Source: Lepidonotus clava (Eukaryota > Annelida > Polychaeta > Phyllodocida > Polynoidae). Taken from it: DNA of 64,000 nt. The position numbers were made by a program, and so were the translations under genes. The stretch is from assembly GCA_936440205.1 (NCBI GenBank), contig OW387148.1, positions 16,733,961-16,797,960 of the forward strand, written 5' to 3'. Shown one piece after another: positions 1-12,400 of this stretch (positions are counted from its first letter, which is position 1; the number at the start of each line of letters is the position of its first letter). The notes beneath the pieces were generated by a model that was given only the letters and a program-made list of their open reading frames with translations, had not been told where the DNA came from and did not search any database.

Positions 1-165
1 CAAACTGTGCCACCTCGCCGAGAGCTGCTCTCACCCCTGTCTCCCACATGCTTGGAGCAGTATTTCATCTGCTCCTGGACGAGTCTCTTTGTCTGCTCTC
101 ACAATTAAGAAGAAGACATTCATCTTAACCAGGAGGCGGTGACGGGGGAGGGGCGCTTACACCTT

Positions 166-179
166 GTTCCCATGGTAAC
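166..179. promoter_or_regulatory. candidate RFX X-box
   Basis: GTTCCCATGGTAAC is a near-perfect inverted repeat that fits the X-box pattern GTNNCC-(AT)-RGNAAC bound by RFX winged-helix factors, which commonly control ciliary genes in animals. This is motif matching only. No promoter or ciliary gene is visible beside it, but a second and stronger match lies about 780 bp to the right. Confidence 0.35.
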
Positions 180-948
180 CACTTCGTTTCAATCCAATTA
201 CTTCCACTAAGGGTTTCTTTGTATTTACAATTTTCTTATCATTTTCAGGTGCATTGTAAATGTATCACTGATGTACATATATGATACACTTTTGTTTTTA
301 TAGAAAAAAGGTTTATTAAGAGGGATTAAACAGTGATTATTGCTGGTGGGGTTTAGGTTTAAAGGGTTAGAACCCTGGGGATGGATGTGTTATAAAAGAC
401 GGCCTTTCTGCTGTCACCCACCGTTCCCAGAACATGGCCAAATGATGGGTTCCATGCTGAGACTTCTCTCCTTTACTCCACAAGAACCCCCGATGTCTGA
501 TGGAAAGATCGTGCTCGGGGGACTATTTATCTCCAAATTATCTGAGCTACTTGTGCCTAAATGCCAAAGCAAAGAATGAAGACATCTGTTTAAAAATTAA
601 TTGGACTTGTTGATAGGATTATGATCATTTGCATTTTTATGAATTCCAAAAATTAACAGCTGCTTTGAGCCTGATATTTGAAGATGAAAATGAAATGATA
701 GAATTCATTTTCAGTCAGAAGATACATGATGCCATAGAACCAGGGACCGCCTGGACAGGGGTACGAGCTCCAGTACTCCCAAGAATTCTCACAAGAGCCT
801 GCATCTGACCATCACAGTGCAGAGACCTGTAACTCTCCCTCCTTTCCACAGCTCAAAGTGCGCGATAATTAGGGCACTGTGGGCATTTCAGACCCTGAAT
901 CACAACCAGCGTCCCTCAACGTCATCCATCATGGCCGACAGGCGTCTG

Positions 949-962
949 GTTACCATGGCAAC
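949..962. promoter_or_regulatory. candidate RFX X-box, perfect match
   Basis: GTTACCATGGCAAC matches both half sites of the animal X-box consensus with the usual two-base spacer. It sits in a GC-richer stretch (about 900-1080) with no coding potential I can support. RFX binding is inferred from the motif alone. Confidence 0.4.
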
Positions 963-1122
963 GGCCAAATCATTCGCCAAATTGATTCGGCGCTACTTTG
1001 TGCTCGTGGAGGGATGCCCCCCTTTGCTTTGTGCCTCCCTAAGCCTACCTAATCATTACCAAGGCCCCGGTAAAGTCCTGATTCCGAGGGGTCCGGTGTA
1101 ATACATATTTTCCACCTCAGTA

Positions 1123-2029
1123 CACTGAAAAAAGTGAAAAGTTAGAAAGTTAGTCAAATCTGGTATTTACCATCAAAACTGAGGGTTAGTCAGCAGGACT
1201 CTAACTTTCTAACCATCTCCACTATAATGATTTGAACCTCTTAGTCATATTGACTAACTTTCTAACCCTATGGTTAGTCAAAAGATTAATTGACCTAATT
1301 ATCACCAGAAGACTTCAATAAACGCAATTACAGAGTAATACCCATATATTGAGTCACAAATATGATTATTTCATGATGTTCTAAATTTGACTGACCCTTA
1401 GTCAGATTGACTAACGTTTTAACTGAAGGGTTGGTCAAAGGATTACACAAAGCACACTCGATAGATTTAGAACACCTGTGGGAGGTAAACAAACATTGGC
1501 CTATAGTCACCAAAATCCGTCTGGGTTTTTTCCCTCCATTTTTTTCCATTTTTTTTCTTTCATTTTTTGACAAATGCCAATATACAGAGCTGGAGTCAAA
1601 AATGGTTAGGTACAATGGGTCATACATAATTAAAGGAGCGTAGGCCCCCTAGATTATCTACCAAATGAGTCCTCCTGGCCCCTGTAATCTGGTGAAGGTC
1701 CCTGAATCAAATTAAAGAACCAGACTAGCCCCAACATTTGAGAACATTATTTGAACTTCCTTTAGAGCCACCTAGAATAGAAAAATCTATAGCATAGTGG
1801 ATAGCATGCCTGCTTGGTATGCCAGCGGCCGGGGTTCAATTCCCCCATAGGTACCTGACGTTTTTCGTTCTTTTTGACTAAGTTTTGGCTCTTTGGTTAG
1901 TCAGTCTGACTATGGGTTAGTCACAAAAAGGTTAGAAAGTTTGGACAAAAATGCACCGTCAGAATGACTAAGATTTTTGCAAAAAGTTCGGACATTTGAC
2001 TAACTTTCTAACACCCACTTTTTTCAGTG
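1123..2029. mobile_element. nonautonomous TIR DNA element with TA target duplication
   Basis: Both ends start CACTGAAAAAAGTG and continue, after a short mismatch, into an inverted TTAGAAAGTTAGTCAAAT, giving terminal inverted repeats of about 36 bp. A TA dinucleotide flanks each end (1121-1122 and 2030-2031), as for Tc1/mariner-type insertion, although the family is not proved. The interior carries ten or more copies of the heptamer TTAGTCA or its complement, concentrated towards both ends, as subterminal transposase-binding repeats often are. There is no transposase frame, so the element would depend on another copy. A degenerate tRNA-like sequence lies inside at about 1783-1854. Confidence 0.8.
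1783..1854 (+). pseudogene. degenerate tRNA-like sequence
   Basis: An A-box match TAGCATAGTGG at 1790-1800 and a B-box match GGTTCAATTCC at 1833-1843 are correctly spaced for a tRNA. The D stem pairs perfectly (GCAT with ATGC), the T loop is TTCAATT, and the anticodon stem pairs at four of five positions. The acceptor stem pairs poorly in register, the T stem has a C-C mismatch and the anticodon loop lacks the usual U33, so it is unlikely to work as a tRNA. It lies wholly inside the TIR element at 1123-2029. A captured tRNA pseudogene or a tRNA-derived SINE head are the likely explanations; the internal polymerase III promoter could still be active. Confidence 0.5.
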
Positions 2030-2413
2030 TAATAATAATGCCCGAAGATACACCGCTGTGTGGGGGAGATAAGATACGTAATGAAAATGTTCACCCTACG
2101 GAAATTGGGATTTGTAGGCGTGTTTCTTGATACTTGGCCTGTCGGCAAATAGGATATTTACTTTGATGTTTGTAGTGGTGGCCCAGATATAGATCTGGAT
2201 GTAGAGCACATAGGACATGCTAATTGACTACGTACACAAATGTAGGACATTTGTGCACGTTACTCAATTTACCCTGTCATATATGCCCTGAAATGACTTG
2301 CCGAGGACTTAAATATCTCGTAAATATAATTACATTTAGGTCATCTTGTCACAACAATCCCTGATATATATTGATATTCTATATAGAGGCATTGATCTAT
2401 CTGCAAAGAGCTC

Positions 2414-2772
2414 ACAATTAGATTTCCTATAATGAAAATATAAACCAACATACAATATTTCTTTTCACTTTATTTTCAGATTGTCAACAGTCTTGTCTCG
2501 TGCTATAGACCACTTGCTGACAATGCTATTGACAACTGCCTCATCCCCCACTAAGGGATTACAATTAGATTTCCTCTAATTACTTAAATGTGAGTCTTTT
2601 CACCAGTAAATAAATCCTCAGGAAATGTTCAGTATACATTGTGTTTTAATGGGATCCAATGCATGAAAATATTAACCAATGTGCACTATTTTTTTTCCAG
2701 ATTGTCAACAGTCTTGTCCCGTGCTATAGACCACTTGCTGACAAAGCTATTGACAACTGCCTCATACCCCAC
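2414..2772 (+). repeat. tandem duplication of an exon-like block
   Basis: Two 72-bp blocks, 2480-2551 and 2701-2772, differ at only three bases. Each is preceded by a pyrimidine-rich run ending in AG, like a 3' splice site, and further upstream by matching sequence (ACAATTAGATTTCCT at 2414 and 2561; TGAAAAT at 2433 and 2664). Read from the AG, the first block gives 24 codons, starting IVNSLV, and then a stop. The second starts the same way and stays open for 94 codons to a stop at 2980-2982. The downstream sequences diverge. This could be a duplicated terminal exon of an unseen plus-strand gene, or merely a duplicated noncoding segment. I do not recognise the peptide. Confidence 0.6.
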
Positions 2773-3346
2773 CATTCTGCCCGCCCAGCAACGACTGTGA
2801 CAAGGCGAGGACACAAAAAGCCCGTAATGCTCATAGAAGTCATTGTGCAGGCCACCCCTCATAAACTGACCGAGGCAATGGCAATATTTCCATCAGTGGT
2901 CACTAAATCAGGACCCGGCACCCATCAGCCTCCACCAAGATCAAAAGGCACTGAGAAACGCTCGCCCGGCTCTTATAAATGAGCGATTAGGCCCATGTCG
3001 GAGCACCCCAAGGGATGAGTGGCCCTGGGGGCACGGGGGGCTACTTTGGGACCTAAAAGGGTAGCACTACTATGCAACGTATAGCAGCGGAACGTATTGC
3101 AGAGACATATGGGCTTAAAGGACGAGGTAATATTGATGATAGAATCGGAAGATGAACAACCGAATATGGTTTTCATTCTATGTCTGTTCAGTGAACAGTT
3201 ACATTGTATATTATCGGTTAGATATGAACATGATGAAATGTTGTGCATTATTTATAAAAGGTACTAAGCTGCTAAGAATTACTTATTAGGCTTGTGAAAA
3301 CTGTCTCGCATCATATTGAAATCAAACCATTCATAATTCAAAATAA

Positions 3347-3883
3347 ATCAATCTAAAGATAAATAGCAAAATATTTCAATTGTCCAAATTGAGGAAATAC
3401 ATTGACACATCAACATCAATTTCGATTTACAAACAAACCATACTGCCACATTTTGATTATTGTAGTTTTATTTTGTTAGCATGTAACTTGGAGGACAAAA
3501 GGGAGTTACAGGTTATGCAAAATAATGTAGCTCGTATGTGTCTTAAAATTCAGCTGGATGATCATGTTAATATCCATAATTTACATTCTAAAATTAGGTT
3601 GGCAAGCCTGGAGCAACGGCGCCTAGCCCAGTTACTGAATATAATGTATGGACATAGTTTAAAAGAAGATACCTTAGTGGTTCCACAACGACAGACAAGG
3701 TTACAGGAAAAAAAGAACTTTATTGTTCCTGCCAAAATAACTACTAAATATAGTAAAAGTCCTTTCTATTTAGGTACTTTACTATGGAGGAATCTCGATG
3801 TGAATACTCAAAATATGTCCAAGAATGATTTCAAAAAATTTGTGAGACAGAAATATTGTGTGTATGAAGATCTATTGAGTTAA
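3347..3883 (+). pseudogene. C-terminal fragment of LINE reverse transcriptase
   Basis: About 178 codons remain. The motif ILPHFDYCS followed by a helix-rich region with VMQNNVARMC is typical of the thumb and C-terminal part of Jockey/CR1-like reverse transcriptases, where 'LPHFDYCS...LQ..QNRAAR' is common. The catalytic palm with its YADD box lies N-terminal to this and is absent, so there is no polymerase activity. No in-frame stop interrupts the remaining part, which suggests a fairly recent insertion. It is unrelated to the minus-strand giant gene. Confidence 0.8.
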
Positions 3884-4061
3884 CTCAATTTCTGGTTGTA
3901 CAGGTATAGTTCATTACCCAGATCAATATGAAAAGGAATTCATTTGTATCTGATAGTACATATATGTAAATATTACTTTGTTTACCCCATTCATGTAATA
4001 TATCTGAAAACCAGTGGCAACACTGAAGATTATTACGTAATAAAATTTAAAAAAAAAAAAA
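3347..4061 (+). mobile_element. 5'-truncated non-LTR retrotransposon (LINE)
   Basis: The fragment holds the C-terminal end of a LINE reverse transcriptase (to the stop at 3881-3883), a 3' UTR of about 165 bp, an AATAAA signal at 4039-4044 and a run of 13 A residues at 4049-4061. This is the standard structure of a dead 5'-truncated LINE insertion. The left boundary is not visible as a clean junction; it lies after the in-frame stop at 3344-3346. I could not identify a target-site duplication. Confidence 0.8.
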
Positions 4062-7000
4062 GATTTCGGAATATCATAAATTATCTTAAGATTTAATAAA
4101 GAAACATGTTTTGTCAAATTTTAATATGAGAATATTACTATTCATCGCATTTAATTCATATGTTAAAGGTTACAGTTGATGCCAGTTGTATAATCTAGGA
4201 ATTGTTCAACATAGGACCAACATCCAAACATCAAGACAAGTATGAAGCAATGTACTACTGTCGTCTCGGAACCAACACTCAAAGAAAGAGTACCCTCCCT
4301 CTGATCCAGACCCGTGCTCCCTAAAGGCTAATGACAGACTTGAGGCAGTATGAAAGACCTCGGGGGCTAAGCCCTACAGGCTTTTTTCATTTGCTTAAAA
4401 ATAGTAACCGCAAAGCCCAACCAGGTCAACAGCATGCACAAACGCAGAATTCCCATTCTGACTGCTTTTTTCCCTCATCATTTTTTTCCCGAAAAGACCT
4501 CATTCATTTTGTGTCTATTGTAACTGTTTCTGTGGGGGTTCTGTTTTTACTTCTGAAACAATCGGTGAATTATGCCCCAGGGGGAAGAAGGCAATGTGGG
4601 AGGTCCGCTGGACTAGAATCAATCAAACAATGTCAGGTCACAATGTCACCTTTTTCCTCGCAGGACTTTACTCAAAAACCTTGACGTTTCCCAGGTAATA
4701 ATGATTGATGAAAGTTGTTTATTTGCGTTGTATGGGGTCTGTTACTTAAGAAGCCCTTTCTACTCTGGAAGGTAGTCAATGATTATTATGTGCCATTATT
4801 CTATTACTCTTACACAAATCTTATTTATGGTTAGAAGAGAGCATTGTCCTCTGACTAACAGAGTTGATGTTAGGTACTGATAGTACAAAAACAATTTCTG
4901 TATGGAAAGTTCAGGTTCAATTTTGAAACATGTTTATGAATGAATGCAGTAGCTAATGGAATGGCCCCATCTCATACATTTGATTTTTGATTTTCATTGA
5001 CAATTATGTATCGATAAAAAGCCCGTGTCATCTAATATTTTATACAAACATTCTAATCCTGTACATGTATTGGAGATTACCAATAATTATTGTTATCATG
5101 TTAAAGATACACATAGTTAAGAATATCATGATTCATAGTCACATTCCCTTGAACATTTGATGTCAAAAGATCTGATGTATAGAGTTCCTCAGGGTTTTAT
5201 CACCATCTCACCTGTTGGGATTGTAAACCTCCTTCTTACGTTATCCCAGAAAGCCGTGTCATTATTGGCGATATTTATACCCATCTGTAATGACTCCCCT
5301 CCTTGTGTTTCCTGCTTGTCCAATTTCACAGTTCCCTGCCAGGTTAGGCAAACCCCTGCTGGTCCCTGGCAGGTTAGGTGGGAGACCCTCGCCCCTGCTG
5401 AGAACCAGCTCTGTCAGTTCAGGTCACCTCCAACCCAAAACATCTTAGATCCCAGTAATGTCAGAAACCACCACCAGGTGTCAGAATGTTAGTACCCAGG
5501 ATCCCTTGGGGCACCGACGGTTAACAATCTACTTCTGATGGTAAAGAATCAAATCATAGTAAACCCACTGGGTTTGTAATCCCTTTGATTAAAGATCTAT
5601 CTGTTGCAATTTCTGTGTATCATTAATTGCTTGCGTTTTGACTTTTCAACTGATATTTCCATGTTCACATACAAGGGTAGGTCAAAAGCATTTAAGTTTA
5701 ACTAAAGAAAGTAGATAGATAATTTATTTGCAACCTACATACCTTATATCATGACATTAACACATGATGCTATAAAGTGAGATTTGGTAGGTGTGTTGCT
5801 GCCCAATGGTAACACGAATTATGACAATTTGTAATTATGTAATAATTATGTTAATATCTTTCCATTAACCGCATTCCACGAACAACGCAATCTCCTTACA
5901 GATAATCATCATGATCTCTAAAATGCTGACGCCCAGCAAAACCCTAGATTCCAGGGGAAAGGCGGTCTTTCTGGTTCAGATACCACCTCATTGCTGTTAA
6001 CCTATCGGCAGATTGTATGGCCCTACAGGAGTCAGGTACAGGCTCAGATAGGCACACCCACAGACCCGATAGACTCTGGGGTGTAGATAGCTTTAATGTT
6101 GACCCAGCCCCTAGATCCTACAAGCCTCAAGGGCCACTGACCCAAAATCATCAACAGACCACCCTCTGGTAGTCCTGTAGGCCTGATTGGTAGGCTTAGC
6201 CAGGCCTAAGGGTCTGCACACACTGAAATAGGGATACTACTGACATGTCTTTGGTTCTTATTGGTGTTTGTGGAACTTTAGCAGTTGCTACCTACAGGCG
6301 TCTACAGAGAATTGCAGGGTCACTTGCAACAAACAGTGACCTCTATAAAGAAGGTTAAACAAGTTAAAGGTGTGTGACACCTTGGGCTGCACCACACGCA
6401 GTCTGTTTGACTATACTGTAGATCTAGGCCTGGCGCCCATGGTAGGTGAAGAACTACAACTGTGTTAAATCATCCAGCTTTTTAAACTTGTTATTTAATC
6501 CATAGACACTGTCAGGACCTGCTGGATCCTGAACTGACAGAATAGATTTGGGCTTTTTCCTAATTTTGTGTGACAATGCCTTCAGGCTGAGGAGTCAGCA
6601 AGCCCATAGGATAGGCCGATATAGGCCTGGACATGACGCTTATCTGTCCACTTTGTCAGGCTGACTCTGTGTAAACTCAACACTTGTAAATGCCAAGATA
6701 CAAGTCTAAAGGAGACTACCTGATACTGTTAGGCTTATTCAATTACAATACGAAGTACCTCATACTTATCCTGAGCAAGTTCTGAGTTAATTTTTCATTT
6801 CAGCGTAATAAAGAAGTGGCAGCACTGTAACAAAGTCAATTGAGTAACATTTTAAAAGAGATTCACATTTTGGCTAAATGGTTTATCAACACCAGTTTGA
6901 CTATCTTGAATAACCATGTAAAGGATGTATACATACGCTGTATATATGATTCCTTGAATGCGAGATGATATTCAAAAATATCATTTTTCAGTCAGAGAAA

Positions 7001-9373
7001 AGCACTGCTACCTGCGTGTTGGCCCTATTATTCCCAAATCCCCCCCCCCCCCCCCCCCCGGCCCTTCAGCCCACCAGCCCAAATAGTAGGATCAAACAGG
7101 CCCTTCAGCCGAGTGGTGCGGATAGGGGGCCGTTATCTACTAAACACTCATTACACATAACGGTCAGGGCCTCAATACCGCTTAGGCGAGATCCATCAGC
7201 TGTTTTTTTACTGTCCTTCACTCAATGTACAATTCATATTCAGAAGATCTGTTTCCCATTGTTCTTTTTCTACATTTTGTACCTCACAGCATACTTTATG
7301 ATAATAACAAACAATTATCAGGATTAAACAGTACTTTTAACAAGCCTCCAACTTCCGGCAATAATGAATTATTGTTAAAATTGTTCTATGACTATTGGAC
7401 TACGTATTTGCTGACGTTGTGATTTTTACTTTATTTTTTTCTTTACCTATATTATAAATAGGCTGTTGATACAGTTAATATTGAGACTTCCGGCTAAGTG
7501 TGATTCGCTATGACTATGACCCTAATACAGGCCTTGATGTAGGTGGATCAAGGGAAGGATTACTTTGAGGGGCCTCCTCAGCCTCTACCTCTGACCTCAG
7601 GTACTTCACCAGCCGAGTCGACTTAGCTGTCTAAACACGGGGAGTCCGTGTAAATACTCATCGTGTATGGAGATTGTGGTCAAACGGTACAAGGACTAAT
7701 AGCCGACAAAAGGCACAGGGGGTTGGGAGTGTGATCACAAGGCGTATGAACGCATCATGAATCAATAATGCAGTCTGAAATAAAGGTAGGTCTGCAGATT
7801 AATGGGTTTAAGTATTAAAGAATAGACCAGCCAGACGGTATAGGACATTGACTTGAAGGTTATTTAGAAATCTTTTATTTCCAAAATGACAATTTATCAT
7901 TTTCTTATGCATAAAGACACATATAAAAAAAAAAAAGATAGATGACAAACTAACACAAGCAGAAGACCACCAGGGGTGCCCACTATCCTCTTCATGATAA
8001 GATCTGAACAACTGATAACAGTTGAATCAAATTGTTTTTATTTATCAAAGGGTATAAATTAAATGCTTTTTTTTGTTTCAGTATATATACACAGGTAAAA
8101 ACGGCAGAGCACCGTGTAGGTCTAGGTTGTAACGGGTAGCTACATCAGCCGGCGATCATTCTGACAATATGCATAGACCTATAGCCGTACTTCCGGTGGC
8201 GGCCATGTTTGTAAACGTCGGTACCCCCTCCCCAGTCTCAGGTCTCTCAAATAGGGATTTAGCCCAGAGTTTAGGACCTATTACACACACAGGGACAAGG
8301 TACAACCCCTATAGTTTAGGGTTGACTGCTCATGAATCTGGGAGTTGGATAAAAGAAAGGAAGAGTGAATATATATTGGGAGTGGGCTGGGCTGAGGTAA
8401 CAGAAATGGCTGTATCTATAACAAGCACGCCATATTGAAGAACAATAAGATTTATAAGTAAATAATGTGTACAGATATTTTCTGGTTCTACAATGGGATA
8501 CCATTCTGACGGATACTAGTATGAATCTTACAATGTGCACAAGCCCATAGAGATACATATATATACTCTATACTCAGGCTTGCATAAGTTGCCTCCGGCA
8601 TCTTCAATTGAAAAATATCCATTAAAATACTCTTGAAAATGTTATTGCTGTAGGATGATAAAACATTTCTTATCTTCAATTCTTTGTATGTGCAAGATGC
8701 ATCTGCACACAATCACAATGTCATATCCAATATCCAATATCAACAGTATTGTTTTTTTCTACACGTGCATATTATTATAAGGAGTGGGTGCCCACGTCCT
8801 TGTCGTACACTAAGTGTGTCGGTGGTGGTACCCAACACAGGGGACAGACAGACAGACAGCTCCTCCCTCACATCCTGGTCTACACTGGGGCTCCCACCTC
8901 TCGGTGGTGTCAAAAGCAGGACTTCTGTTTGGCAGGCCCAGAATTTGAGGAATAAACACGAGGAAACCCTATCCGTATGGCACTATCCCGCCCTTTGGTT
9001 GCGCGCAGGGGATGACTCGTTGCATTTCTTATAAGAATACTGAGCCAAAGGCAAGATCAGCTAATGTGGTGTAATTAGTTAGAAAATGACAGGTAGATTG
9101 AGTGTTTTATTTCACATAAGTAGTTGCATGAGATAAGTATATTATCTAGTCCTAGGACGTTTGTCGATATAATAAAAATAATAACAATTGATTAGTATTA
9201 TGATTTAGATGGACTTTTTAAAGGAATCTTATTACGTAATAGACATCAGGGTTTCCCTGGTTTAAGAGATAGATATGCTTCTTTTCTTGGGAGTAGATGG
9301 TCATAGAGGTATAATTCCTATAGACTAATCGCGAAGCAGATTTAGTAGGTGGCAATGCCTCTCAACATCTTGG

Positions 9374-9378
<5 letters not shown>
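4062..9378. other. noncoding interval
   Basis: I see no gene in this stretch. It is AT-rich with short GC-richer patches (for example 5270-5520 and 8180-8330). A small local repeat of the words CCAGGTTAGG and CAGGTTAGG occurs near 5337-5380, and a C homopolymer lies at 7040-7059. Reading frames are short and have no recognisable composition. The stretch probably belongs to a long intron or to flanking DNA. Confidence 0.6.
7040..7059. repeat. poly-C tract, 20 bp
   Basis: An uninterrupted run of 20 C residues (G on the minus strand). Four other runs of this length class occur in the window at 47890, 60124, 61743 and 61827/61859. Length is prone to polymerase and sequencing error. Confidence 0.9.

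Positions 9379-9417
<39 letters not shown>
9379..9417. repeat. (AT)n microsatellite
   Basis: About 19 uninterrupted AT dinucleotide units. Confidence 0.95.
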
Positions 9418-9419
<2 letters not shown>

Positions 9420-12400
9420 AAGCTCGGGCTACCTTTCTATCTGCTAGTATCACGACCAGTGGCGCGTTGCTGGGTTTGTTTTGAGTTCTCAAGACCCTTA
9501 TTCAAGATATACACAACAGGGGGATTCGAGGAACCATCTATTTATAAGACATGGTACATTAGGATTTCTAAAGGGAGGACTATCGGGAAAGCAGAGTAGA
9601 TGTAAAATAAAAATGAAAAGTTCTTAGCAAAAATAACTAGAACCAACTAGTAGCTGGTTCTGACATGTGATTAAGAATATTGTCCTGCTAAGGGTAAAAG
9701 AACCTTATGATATGCAGGTCCGTATGAATCGAGGACGCGTTTCATTTGTAAGTAGGCCGTTTCCTTGTACTAGGGGGACACTGGATGAGATGATACTTTA
9801 ATCTAAACTATTGCAAGCCTGTGCTTGTCCGTTTCTCTTCATATATCTTCCTTGTGTGTATCCTTCGTGAATTATCTCATATATCTCAAATTATAAATTC
9901 AATTTGTTACAAATGAGAAAGACAATGGCGCAGCCAATCCTTAGTACCATAGCCATACTAGATAATTATACGGGTTTTTTTTTCTGCTAGAGCTTACGTA
10001 TCGATAAAGTTTTATCGTTCAAATTACTCAGTTAGAATAACCAGGCATTCGAAAACATTATTAAGTACTTTGATTATATTTCTCTGACTGAATCTTAAAG
10101 GTTATTCTTTTCTGTGCCACTAAGTGAATCTCACTAACTGGTATTTCTCTGAACAGAAACAATCCCAATGTTTTTCTGACAATTTCGAGATCTGTGGGCC
10201 AAATTCATCCATCTAGATTAGGGAGAATGTCCGTTAGATTCTGAAGATGTCACAATCATTGTGTACCTAGCCATAGATGACTGCATACACCTACACCACC
10301 AAAACCTTTGAAGTCACATCCCGGACAAAAGAGATGCATCTGCCGTATTAAACAGAGAGACAGGACGTCGGACCATCAAAAGAAACAACGCTTTTGTACT
10401 TCAATTCAGAAAAAAACACAAATCCATTGGCAGCTTCCCATGGGGAAGCCAACGCACTGAGACATCCCTATCTCCTAATCCCGTCTGAAAGGTATACCCG
10501 AAAGGTGAGACCCACCAACAAGTCAATGGCCATTAGTGGGAATTAGCCTCCTAGGCCGGAGATTTCCTTCCTTCTGTGGGTCAAACTAATTGGCGTCTCG
10601 CAGCTCAGTGAGCAAACACAAAGAGCGGCGTCTGATTGGTTAATGGTGATTGGGGGTGTTAGGAAAGTTATGTAAGGGGCAACTTAACTCAAAGGTGGGT
10701 TTGCTTATGGTAAACGTTGGGTCAACAGAGGCTGTGAAAGACAAATAAAGCTGAATGTAACGTCAAGGTGGAGGCACACCTGAACCCATTGACTCGGATA
10801 TAATAAAAGCTAGGGGAAAATAGTTATTTGTGTGTGTAGTGACAGATAGCACACAATAGGTTATCCCAATAAAAACTCTTTTGACACTAGTAAGCAATAC
10901 TGAAATTAAGAGCACTAGCTACCACAGTACCAGCGAGTTACTTGTAGGTGCCGCACTTGATTTTGGTTCACATTATCGACTTTTGTTTTGTTCCAGTTAA
11001 CCCAAATTACTCACTTTGTATGTTCTTCTGATGGTGAACTGAACGCATTTTATGGGTCAAACGTGAACCAAAATACATTCAACGACAAAAAAGCCATTAT
11101 TTTCATCCAAAAGACTCCACGTCAGTAACTGTTCTTTTTATTTAAGTAAGTCCCATTTCCTTCTCCCTTAAAAAGTTGGATGTGACATATTGGTAAAGCA
11201 GCTCTTCAAGCTTGATGGGTTATTATGACTCATCTTACAGGTATAGCTATGGGAATTAACGTTAACTCCCTATTACTATGAACCAGTTAACTCCGAAATA
11301 GTGCTATGAGGTACCTATGAAACGAGAATTCCATAAAATAGATGTTAGTATTATGTAATAATACAAATATGCAGTCCAAGATCAACATCAGTGAACAAAA
11401 TTATATGTTTTGCAGTACAGATATTTTAAGACAGGTACAACAAACCTCTTCAAAAAAGCTCACAGAATGACAATAATTCTGGCGTTGAATGAGGAATGTG
11501 GGTTTTGGAGACTTGGCAAGGGACAGCTATCTGGCCCTTCTATGTAAGACCCAAACAAGTGCCCATCTGTTTTGATTCAGCCAGGTATTTGATCTGTGGA
11601 GGCTGACAGAGTGTGGGGCTAGGGTCGAGAGGGTAGGGCTACTCAGAGGCCCCAGTCCCGTCTGCCGAACGGGCCAACAAATGTCAAAGTAGACCACAGG
11701 TACTGTGACATGATGTGTATTTACCTTCCATTTCCTCTGTTAGAATGTAGAGTAAAGTCATAGAGGCTCTACACCATAAGACATATAGACGTACAACTTA
11801 ATGAACTAAATACATATATAACATCTATGATGTATTAAAACATAATATCATTAAAACAATCATAATTGGAATTCCTGGGCAAGCTCAAATTATTTCATGA
11901 ATGATTTGAATTTTAAATCAACATTATCATGTTGTTCTCTATTTCATAGCTTTGTTTAAGAAGGAATATCTCTAGCATGCATGGTTTTAAATGGATGTCC
12001 CTTTGCAGTATATGTTTCCATATTTTCCTATTTCCATTCACTTGACGTTGTTTCGCTCTAAAGGCATTCTAATCAAGTTCCTGAGACATCTCTTAGAACA
12101 CCAGAAACGGTCGGTACTCATGGAATCAGGTACGCTCACCATCAGAGTTTATTTATACACCAGAATCCAGCGTACTTTGTTCTTGCTATGTTGTGAATCT
12201 GGCTCAGAGTCTTCTCAATTTTTTCTTCTAAAACAAAGGCACTTGTGGAGTGTAAGCTTGGCTGGAAAAGAGGTTAATTGCTCAAAGTGAATGGGACTCG
12301 AACTGCCTGGAGCTGGGGTTGTGGAATATACTCATCAACCAGAGGAAAGAGAATCATTTTCATTATAGGTCAAATAGCAACGACATGTACCGAATTGCAA

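Larger units (their letters stand above)
1..1122. other. noncoding interval at left edge
   Basis: No reading frame here looks like a gene; the frames that are open are short and have ordinary composition. The stretch contains two palindromic RFX-type X-box sequences, listed separately, and a GC-richer block around 820-1100. It could be intron or 3' flank of the minus-strand giant gene, whose last visible exon ends at 26280. Confidence 0.6.

Noticed and set aside
12284-12305. GGGACTCGAACTG, B-box-like on the minus strand
   Set aside because: The T stem does not pair and no A box is present at the required distance, so it is not a tRNA gene.
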